From Rickettsiales bacterium (GTDB lineage Bacteria > Pseudomonadota > Alphaproteobacteria > Rickettsiales > UBA998): DNA of 16,884 bases. The notes beneath the pieces were generated by a model. That model did not search any database. It was not told where the DNA came from and saw only the letters and a program-made list of their open reading frames with translations. Below are positions 8,834-13,857 of this stretch, in pieces (the stretch's first letter is position 1; every line of letters begins with the position of its first letter). A program made the position numbers and the translations under genes. Where the stretch lies: positions 1 to 16,884 of the forward strand of contig JAIEPI010000208.1 in assembly GCA_019749855.1 (NCBI GenBank), given 5' to 3'.

Positions 8834-9076
8834 CTAAACGACGAGATTAAGGATCGAGCCGCGATCCCAAAAGACGCCATGCCTAATGGCGGTGAGGGCA
8901 CGGTGAATGAGGGAAGCCAGTACGTCATCGGCAGGGATGTTCTGGAAACCACGGCGCGTCGGTGGCAGTAACTCGTCACGCTCAACGGCTTTGGTTGCTT
9001 CTTTGGAGGGGCGACGCGGCGTCGTGGTGACGGCGGGAGTGCGTGGTCCAATCGTGCCATTGGGAACATTGATCAT
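8834..9076 (-). CDS. Small conserved-looking protein of unknown function (80 aa)
   Basis: An 80-residue open frame ending 18 bases from the end of bcp on the opposite strand. The first half is proline, threonine and charged-residue rich, probably disordered (about residues 8-35). The second half looks like a short folded motif: TRRGFQNIPADDVLASLIHRALTA followed by GVFWDRGSILNLVV. I recall small proteins with a comparable WDRGSILN ending beside bcp in other alphaproteobacteria, but I cannot name a family or function. An overlapping longer frame in another phase (8650-9069) crosses bcp and reads as noise. Start ATG 9074-9076 has only a weak upstream AACGG. Confidence 0.7.
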   Translation of the reverse strand: MINVPNGTIGPRTPAVTTTPRRPSKEATKAVERDELLPPTRRGFQNIPADDVLASLIHRALTAIRHGVFWDRGSILNLVV

Positions 9077-9090
9077 CCGTTGATGTTAAC

Positions 9091-9121
9091 AAAAAACGGC
9101 CGACTTGGCGAGCCAGTTTTT
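9091..9121. terminator. Bidirectional terminator-like hairpin
   Basis: An A-tract plus GGC (9091-9100) pairs with GCC plus a T-tract (9112-9121) with one bulged A, enclosing an 11-base loop. From the minus strand it follows the stop of the alpha/beta hydrolase gene by about 25 bases and ends in a T-run, so it probably terminates the dadA-hydrolase transcript before the small gene. The G+C part of the stem is only three pairs, so strength is uncertain. Confidence 0.45.
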
Positions 9122-9146
9122 CTAGGGCGTAAACTGGATGTGAAAC

Positions 9147-10016
9147 CTAGAGGGCCTGCGCCGTAATCCAGCGCGTCACCGATAATATCTGCTCCGCACT
9201 GAGCAAAGCAGGGGCGTGGCCGACAGCGGGAAATTCAACCAGTGTCACATTCGGGCGCTGCGCCATGGCCTGTGCAATATCATGCGGCAGAATATCCGAA
9301 TCGCCACCACGCAGCAGCAGAACGGGGCAGGTGATCGCCTCCCAGAAAACGCTCAAATCAACATCCTCTAACAGGCTGAAATCCGCTGATTGTTGCTTGA
9401 GTGGTAGCAAAATATCGGGATCACAGGCGAATTGCCAGTGTCCGTCTGTAGTAGGCTCCAAGGTAGCGCTGATAAACTGCTGCCACTCTGATTCGTTACG
9501 TAAACCAAAGCTTTGCCCAATGTTTCGTAACGCCGCTTCACCGGCCTCACGCGAGGCAAAGCGTTGCATGGAGCCGGCATAATCGGTGATGCGCTTGAGC
9601 GCCGCCGCCGGAATGCGCGAGCCAACATCATTGAGCACTAGCCATTTAACGAGCGTTGGACTCGCGCTTGCTGCCATCATGCCGAGAATGCCACCCATGG
9701 AGGTGCCGACCCAACCCACTTGCGTGATATTCTGGCTGGTGAGTAAGCTCATCGTGTCAGTGAGATACGTGCCGTAATGATAGTTTAGTTTGGTGGTGAG
9801 CCAGTCACTGCCACCGCGACCCGCCATATCGGGGCACAGAACCTGATGCTGCGGCTCCAGCGCCTGCGCCAGCGCTTCAAAGTCACGGCCATTACGGGTG
9901 AGGCCATGCATACAGAGGATCGGCACCTGCAGCGATTGCCCGCGTTTGCTATAGTTCAGACGTCTTGTTCCACCGATTTGAGTGGGATCAGTGAGAATAA
10001 GCGACTGTGCGCTCAT
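9147..10016 (-). CDS. Alpha/beta-fold hydrolase
   Basis: A 289-residue cytoplasmic alpha/beta hydrolase. The oxyanion-hole motif MHGLTRNGRDFE sits near residue 36, the nucleophile elbow GTSMGG has its serine near residue 105, the acid is probably in LLLRGGDSDIL, and the catalytic histidine is in GHAPALL near residue 266, so the triad is complete. The CPDMAGRGGSDW segment is common in esterase and lactonase-like members. The substrate cannot be read from sequence. The start codon overlaps the dadA stop as ATGA (10013-10016), so translation is coupled to dadA. That suggests it acts on something related to D-amino-acid catabolism, but this is only inference. Confidence 0.88.
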   Translation of the reverse strand: MSAQSLILTDPTQIGGTRRLNYSKRGQSLQVPILCMHGLTRNGRDFEALAQALEPQHQVLCPDMAGRGGSDWLTTKLNYHYGTYLTDTMSLLTSQNITQVGWVGTSMGGILGMMAASASPTLVKWLVLNDVGSRIPAAALKRITDYAGSMQRFASREAGEAALRNIGQSFGLRNESEWQQFISATLEPTTDGHWQFACDPDILLPLKQQSADFSLLEDVDLSVFWEAITCPVLLLRGGDSDILPHDIAQAMAQRPNVTLVEFPAVGHAPALLSAEQILSVTRWITAQAL

Positions 10017-11263
10017 GAACGATACCTCGATGTTTCCAGCCCCTCGAGCGAAATCTCCGTCGGGCGGCCCTCCATGATATCCGCTAGCAGATGCGCTGAG
10101 CCAGCCGATTGCGTCCAGCCTAAAGTACCATGCCCCGTATGCATGAACAGATTGGGGTAACTTGTGGCGCCAATAATGGGCGGCCCATCCGGTGTTTGTG
10201 GACGCAGGCAGGCCCAGCGGCTGACTTGCCCAAGCTGGGCCGCTGGAAACAGATCGCTGATGCAGCGTAAAATGGGCGTGATACGCTTTTCACGCACCTC
10301 ACTGTTATAGCGCGCAAACTCAGCGGTCCCAGCCGCACGAATTTTATCGCCCAGACGGCTGATGACGATTTTTTTCTCATCATCGGTAATGCTCACGGTG
10401 GGTGCGCCTTGCCATGCCGGAACCGTCACACTGTAGCCCTTCATGGGGTAAATCGGAACGTCAATGCCGATCGGACGCAGCAGTAAAGGGCTGTAGGATC
10501 CAAGCGCCATCACGTAAGCATCGGCTGTTTTCATGCCGAGCGAGGTTTCCACACCGCGCAACTGCGTGCGGTCGCTACTCAGGCCATAAATGTGCGTGTT
10601 GTAATGGAAACGTGCACCAAACTGGTCAATGCAATAGGCCGCTAGCTTCTGCGTGAACACATGCAAATCGCCGCTTTCATCGAGGTCAGAGTATAAGCCG
10701 CCGGCGATTTTTTTAGTGGCGTCCTTCAAGGCAGGCTCACGGGCAAAACATTGCTCAGGCGTTAGTAATTCTTCGCGTCCACCGAGCGATTCCTGCAGCT
10801 TTGCTTGTTTTAAGGCGCTATCCAACCCCGCCTGTGAGCCAAAAATATGCAGAATGCCCTGCGAGAGATGGTTATATTCAATGTTCGTTTGCGCACGGAT
10901 GTCCGCTAGTTTCTGGCGCGAATAAAGCCCAAGGCGCAGCATGATGCGGGTGCTTTTTTCTGCCTGTTTGCTGTTGCAATTGAACAAAAAGCGCAAGCCC
11001 CAGCGGATCATATGCGGATCACTGGAGAATTTAAGCACTAGCGGCGCATCTTCCTGAAACATCCATTTGATGACTTTGGGCAGCGCATCAGGATTGGCCC
11101 AGGGCTGCGCATGCGTGTAGCTGAGCTGACCGCCATTGGCGAACGACGTCTGCATCGCCGGTGCGTCCTCGCGTTCAATGACTTCCACCGTGTGGCCGCG
11201 GCTGCCAAGTACATAAGCGGCGGTGACACCTGTTATTCCAGCTCCTAAAATGATCACGTGCAT
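10013..11263 (-). CDS. dadA: D-amino acid dehydrogenase (FAD, small-subunit type)
   Basis: A 416-residue membrane-associated flavoprotein that oxidatively deaminates D-amino acids (D-alanine in the classical pathway) and passes electrons to the respiratory chain. The N-terminus has the FAD Rossmann loop GAGITGVTAAY with the acidic end of beta-2 in VEVIERED, followed by TSFANGGQLSYTHAQPWANP, the DadA hallmark. The C-terminus has GHGTLGWTQSAGSAHLLADI. Length matches the family. I start at ATG 11261-11263; an in-frame TTG two codons upstream (11269) is possible but less likely. No alanine racemase gene lies beside it; instead it is translationally coupled to an alpha/beta hydrolase. Confidence 0.93.
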   Translation of the reverse strand: MHVIILGAGITGVTAAYVLGSRGHTVEVIEREDAPAMQTSFANGGQLSYTHAQPWANPDALPKVIKWMFQEDAPLVLKFSSDPHMIRWGLRFLFNCNSKQAEKSTRIMLRLGLYSRQKLADIRAQTNIEYNHLSQGILHIFGSQAGLDSALKQAKLQESLGGREELLTPEQCFAREPALKDATKKIAGGLYSDLDESGDLHVFTQKLAAYCIDQFGARFHYNTHIYGLSSDRTQLRGVETSLGMKTADAYVMALGSYSPLLLRPIGIDVPIYPMKGYSVTVPAWQGAPTVSITDDEKKIVISRLGDKIRAAGTAEFARYNSEVREKRITPILRCISDLFPAAQLGQVSRWACLRPQTPDGPPIIGATSYPNLFMHTGHGTLGWTQSAGSAHLLADIMEGRPTEISLEGLETSRYRS

Positions 11264-11300
11264 ACGCAACTAGCCCAAAAAAAATTTCAGCATTACTTTT

Positions 11301-11330
11301 GTTATATTAGTTTTGCCGCATGTCATGCAA
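11301..11330 (-). promoter_or_regulatory. Candidate promoter and operator-like palindrome upstream of dadA
   Basis: On the minus strand TTGCAT (plus 11325-11330), an 18-base spacer and TATAAC (11301-11306) precede the dadA start by 37 bases. An 11-base perfect palindrome, GCATG-T-CATGC (11318-11328), overlaps the -35 side and could be an operator. The pairing of good hexamers with the palindrome makes this the best promoter candidate in the window. Confidence 0.5.
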
Positions 11331-11367
11331 TGGCTGAAACGACCTCGCCTGCGAAAGAATGTCTTTT

Positions 11368-11398
11368 GTTATTCCAGCGAGTCTTGTGCAGGAATAAC
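11368..11398. repeat. Decayed GTCATTCC-type hairpin
   Basis: GTTATTCC (11368-11375) and GGAATAAC (11391-11398) are perfect complements around a 15-base loop that starts with AGCGA. It resembles a shortened, mutated copy of the GTCATTCCAGCG...GGAATGAC repeat seen at 13696-13778. Confidence 0.5.
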
Positions 11399-11441
11399 TT
11401 GGCCCCTACATTTGTCACCGTCGCGTAGGGCTATAGGGTTT

Positions 11442-11544
11442 GTCATCCTCGGACTTGATCCGAGGATCTAAAGCCACAACCGAGGAGATCCTAAGGGTCA
11501 AGCCCGAGGATGACGCATAGGCAAGGGTCAAGCCCGAGGATGAC
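11442..11544. repeat. Palindromic repeat, GTCATCCTCGGGCTTGACCC family, copy 2, with duplicated right end
   Basis: The left arm (11442-11463) begins GTCATCCTCGGACTTGA. The right arm (11493-11514) ends AGCCCGAGGATGAC, and an identical 22-base right arm recurs at 11523-11544, giving a 30-base tandem period. It is the same family as 67-138. The doubled right end suggests a nested insertion or slippage duplication. Confidence 0.82.
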
Positions 11545-11597
11545 ATGGTTTATTACCTGTTCTTCGAGGACGGCTTTTTTGAGTCAGCTACGCCTGT

Positions 11598-11618
11598 CCT
11601 TAGAAGCCTTGGCTAAGG
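11598..11618. repeat. Small hairpin, possible fragment of another repeat
   Basis: CCTTAG (11598-11603) and CTAAGG (11613-11618) pair perfectly around AAGCCTTGG. The surrounding text (CAGCTACGCCTGTCCTTAGAA and AAGGAGGATGAGGG) looks like a dispersed intergenic repeat I associate with alphaproteobacterial genomes, but no second copy occurs in this window. Confidence 0.35.
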
Positions 11619-11640
11619 AGGATGAGGGTTGGCACGGATT

Positions 11641-11680
11641 CCCTCTCCCTCACTGAGGGAGAGGGTGGGGTGAGGGTGTC
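11641..11680. repeat. CCCTCTCCC/GGGAGAGGG palindromic element, intergenic copy
   Basis: CCCTCTCCCTCA (11641-11652) and TGAGGGAGAGGG (11654-11665) are perfect 12-base complements around one base, followed by TGGGGTGAGGGTGTC (11666-11680). Its reverse complement matches the copy inside anmK block by block: GACA, CCCTCACCCCA, CCCTCTCCC, loop, GGGAGAGGGA. A related copy with an extra hairpin lies inside tyrS. Confidence 0.85.
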
Positions 11681-11754
11681 TTTCAAGGGGCGAGGGTTGG
11701 TTAGGACGCCCACTGCGCTGGGATGACAAAGAATAAAGGTGAAATACCAAGGAG

Positions 11755-13155
11755 TTAAGCCGCTTTCACGTTGAGCAGGATATGCTTCTTCTTTCCACTG
11801 GAAAGCTTCAGTGGGCTTAAGCGCAGCAACTCGTCGCGGCTGTAAGCGCGGGTGGCGTCCTCGACTTTTTCATCGTTAATGCGTGCGCCACCACCGGCAA
11901 TCAGCTTGCGCGCCTCGTTGTTGGAGGTGGCCAGACCCGCCAGCACAAAGAGCTGGTAGGCAGGGGCGCAATCCGGCGCGGCGATCTCGATGCTCGGCAG
12001 GGAACCGGCGGTGATGCCTTCCTCGAAGGTCTGGCGAGCGGTGTCGGCGGCTTCCTCGGCGGCGGCGCGGCCGTGGAGCAGGGCGGTGGCCTCGGTGGCG
12101 AGTACCTTCTTGGCCTCGTTGATGCCGGAGCCTGGGAGGGCTTCAAGTTCTTCGATTTTCTCTATGGAAAGTTCCGTGAACAGGCGCAGGAAGCGGCCCA
12201 CATCGGCATCCTCCGTATTGCGCCAGAACTGCCAGTACTCATAGGGCGAGGTCAACTCCGCATTCAGCCACACCGCGCCGGACGCCGTCTTGCCCATCTT
12301 CGCGCCGGAGGACGTGGTGAGCAGCGGGGTGGTGAGGCCGAAGATGCCATTAGCTTTTGCTGCGGCCTCTAATAGCGCATCTTGTAAATCAGATGTCGCA
12401 GGATCTGTTTCAAGATTATCGCCAAATCTCTGGCGGCTGTGAAGATTAATCCCCTGCGTGATGTTGCCCCATTGATCCGACCCACCAATTTGCAGGCGGC
12501 AATCGTAGCGCTTGTTCAGCTCCACGAAATCATACGCCTGCAGCACCATGTAGTTGAACTCGAGGAAGCTGAGATGGCTCTCGCGCTCGAGGCGCTGCTT
12601 GACGCTTTCCATGCTGAGCATGCGGTTGACGGAGAACAGGCGGCCATAATCGCGCAGGAAAGCGATGTAATTCAGCCCGCTCAGCCAGTCGTCGTTATTG
12701 ACCATGACGGCGGCGGGGGAGGCGGGGTCGAATGCTCCCTCACCCGAAACGCGAACAAGCGTTTCGCCTCTCCCAGGGGGAGAGGGCTTTTCGTCCTCGA
12801 ACGCCAGAAACTGCGAGAATACGCGCTTGATACCGGCCATGTTTTCGGCGATCTTCTCGTCCGTCAAAAGCTGGCGCGAGGCGTCCTTGCCCGAGGGGTC
12901 GCCGACTTTGGTGGTGCCGCCACCCATCAGCACAATGGGTTTATGCCCCGCCTTCTGCCAGTGGCGCAGCATCATGATCTGGATCAGTGAGCCGACATGC
13001 AGGCTGGGCGCGGTGCAGTCAAAGCCTATATAGCACGCAATCGGTTGCTTGGCCTTCTCAGAACCCAAAAGCAGCGCATCCAGCGCCGCGTTGTCAGTGC
13101 CTTGATAGATGAAGCCACGATCCGCGACTTGGCGCAGAAAAGCCGATTGAAACAT
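11755..13155 (-). CDS. tyrS: Tyrosyl-tRNA synthetase, with two expanded loops
   Basis: Charges tRNA-Tyr with tyrosine. The class I signature is SLHVGS, the second signature is AKMGKT (KMSKS equivalent), tyrosine-site motifs YDFVELN and GGSDQWGN are intact, and a C-terminal S4 RNA-binding domain ends the protein (LFVLAGLATSNNEARKLI ... LSSGKKKHILL). At 466 residues it is roughly 45-50 longer than alphaproteobacterial relatives I remember. The excess is in two places: residues 120-142, which are encoded by a palindromic repeat element, and residues about 240-270, a loop between GGSDQWGN and FGLTTPL. All catalytic motifs survive, so the gene looks functional. The ATG start has AGGTAAGG upstream. 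An unknown gene ends 10 bases before it on the same strand. Confidence 0.96.
   Translation of the reverse strand: MFQSAFLRQVADRGFIYQGTDNAALDALLLGSEKAKQPIACYIGFDCTAPSLHVGSLIQIMMLRHWQKAGHKPIVLMGGGTTKVGDPSGKDASRQLLTDEKIAENMAGIKRVFSQFLAFEDEKPSPPGRGETLVRVSGEGAFDPASPAAVMVNNDDWLSGLNYIAFLRDYGRLFSVNRMLSMESVKQRLERESHLSFLEFNYMVLQAYDFVELNKRYDCRLQIGGSDQWGNITQGINLHSRQRFGDNLETDPATSDLQDALLEAAAKANGIFGLTTPLLTTSSGAKMGKTASGAVWLNAELTSPYEYWQFWRNTEDADVGRFLRLFTELSIEKIEELEALPGSGINEAKKVLATEATALLHGRAAAEEAADTARQTFEEGITAGSLPSIEIAAPDCAPAYQLFVLAGLATSNNEARKLIAGGGARINDEKVEDATRAYSRDELLRLSPLKLSSGKKKHILLNVKAA
12728..12804 (-). repeat. Near-direct 8-bp repeats flanking the element inside tyrS
   Basis: On the coding strand GCGTTCGA (plus 12797-12804) and GCATTCGA (plus 12728-12735) flank the palindromic element with one mismatch. 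Their period is exactly 69 bases, which is 23 codons. They encode the AFE and AFD tripeptides on either side of the extra peptide. They look like a target-site duplication of the insertion. Confidence 0.6.
12735..12787 (-). repeat. Palindromic element inserted in frame in tyrS
   Basis: Plus-strand structure: CTCCCTCACC, then hairpin one CGAAACGC (12745-12752) / GCGTTTCG (12759-12766) with loop GAACAA, then hairpin two CCTCTCCC (12767-12774) / GGGAGAGG (12778-12785) with loop AGG. The flanking CCCTCACCC and the second hairpin are the same blocks as in the intergenic (11641-11680) and anmK (14355-14394) copies. On the tyrS coding strand it is read as KPSPPGRGE, TLVRVSGEGA, without a stop. Confidence 0.85.
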
Positions 13156-13165
13156 AAAAAAAGCC

Positions 13166-13660
13166 TTACCTGCGCGAAATGCTGCTGCTTAATGCATGCT
13201 GTTTTGAGAGCTGTAAGGCTGTAGCATATTCAATGGTGAGCGCCAACACCCGAGTGAGTGGATCGGGTGATCCTTTGGCACGATCAATCATTTCAAACGG
13301 ATGTTGCACCGCATAAACTTCGAATTCATCCATCTGCTCGGCGTGACCAGTAAGTGACTTGATATATCCTGTAAATAGGGGTTGCAGATCTGGTCCGACA
13401 GTATCAATCGATTCCAAAGTAATACCATGCTTTTCCATGATGTCATACAAGGTACGGGTAATTCCGTTAATTAAACTTGCTGTCATTGTTTGCTCAGTTA
13501 GTTCGCGCGCCTGCTGGCGGAATATTGGCCGCATGCAGCGCATCAGCACGTTGACTTCAGCTTCAAGGCTTTCTAACTGTGGGTTGGAATCTAATTTTTG
13601 TGTCACTCTCAGCTCCGCTTCACTATAGCCTAGCGGAAGTTTATGAAAAAATGATGACAA
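13166..13660 (-). CDS. Uncharacterised protein upstream of tyrS
   Basis: Up to 164 residues, predicted soluble and mostly helical, with many charged residues; no signal peptide, membrane segment or motif that I recognise. It ends 10 bases before the tyrS start codon, so the two are probably one transcript. The start is uncertain. The full frame opens with a TTG at 13660 that has no ribosome site. An in-frame GTG at 13604-13606 has GGAG six bases upstream and would give 146 residues. The sequence between the two (FFHKLPLGYSEAELR) looks like genuine protein, so the longer form is kept here. It has no family I can name. Confidence 0.68.
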   Translation of the reverse strand: MSSFFHKLPLGYSEAELRVTQKLDSNPQLESLEAEVNVLMRCMRPIFRQQARELTEQTMTASLINGITRTLYDIMEKHGITLESIDTVGPDLQPLFTGYIKSLTGHAEQMDEFEVYAVQHPFEMIDRAKGSPDPLTRVLALTIEYATALQLSKQHALSSSISRR

Positions 13661-13695
13661 AGGATAAAGGCTAATGTTTCAGTTTGAATGTACGT

Positions 13696-13778
13696 GTCAT
13701 TCCAGCGAAAGCTGGAATCCAGAGGTTATATCGCGCCAGACGGCTCTTGGGCTGGATTCCCGCCTGCGCGGGAATGAC
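13696..13778. repeat. Intergenic double-hairpin repeat, GTCATTCC...GGAATGAC family
   Basis: The element begins GTCATTCC and ends GGAATGAC. Hairpin one is ATTCCAGC (13699-13706) / GCTGGAAT (13711-13718) with loop GAAA, and hairpin two is ATTCCCGC (13756-13763) / GCGGGAAT (13768-13775) with loop CTGC. Between them are CCAG and CTGG motifs facing each other. This is the well-known style of dispersed intergenic repeat in many proteobacteria. It lies between the divergent starts of the tyrS-upstream gene and anmK, so any promoter for anmK must lie within or just right of it. Confidence 0.88.
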
Positions 13779-13857
13779 ATCGGAAAAGAGCTTTTTTCAC
13801 AAAAGCACACTGAGTTAGTGCCGAATATTGTAACTGATGCACTACCGGATAAAGCCA

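Larger units (their letters stand above)
11264..11754. other. 491-base non-coding stretch packed with repeat fragments
   Basis: No plausible gene or RNA gene is visible between dadA and the end of tyrS. From left to right it holds the dadA promoter (11301-11330), a short hairpin (11368-11398), a palindromic element with a tandemly duplicated right end (11442-11544), a small hairpin (11598-11618), a GGGAGAGGG-type element (11641-11680), and a likely remnant of a GGGAATGACA repeat end (11715-11728). Both flanking genes are on the minus strand. Confidence 0.75.

Noticed and set aside
8650..9069. A 139-codon minus-strand frame crossing the bcp 3' end and the small gene
   Set aside because: It overlaps bcp antisense and the better 80-codon frame; its sequence is serine/proline/arginine-rich noise.
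11442..11544. Possible CRISPR-like array from repeated 22-base units
   Set aside because: Only two direct copies exist, the spacer is 8 bases, and the units are arms of a palindromic repeat.
12735..12787. Frameshift or pseudogene explanation for the odd TyrRS segment
   Set aside because: The frame is continuous, both catalytic signatures and the S4 domain follow in phase, and the insertion is a multiple of three.
12439..12990. A 183-codon open frame on the plus strand across tyrS
   Set aside because: It is entirely antisense to tyrS, whose motifs are unmistakable, and the translated sequence has no recognisable features; high G+C coding DNA often gives such frames.
13696..13778. Rho-independent terminator between the divergent genes
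   Set aside because: Both flanking genes start, rather than end, here, and no T-tract follows the hairpins; the structure fits a dispersed repeat.
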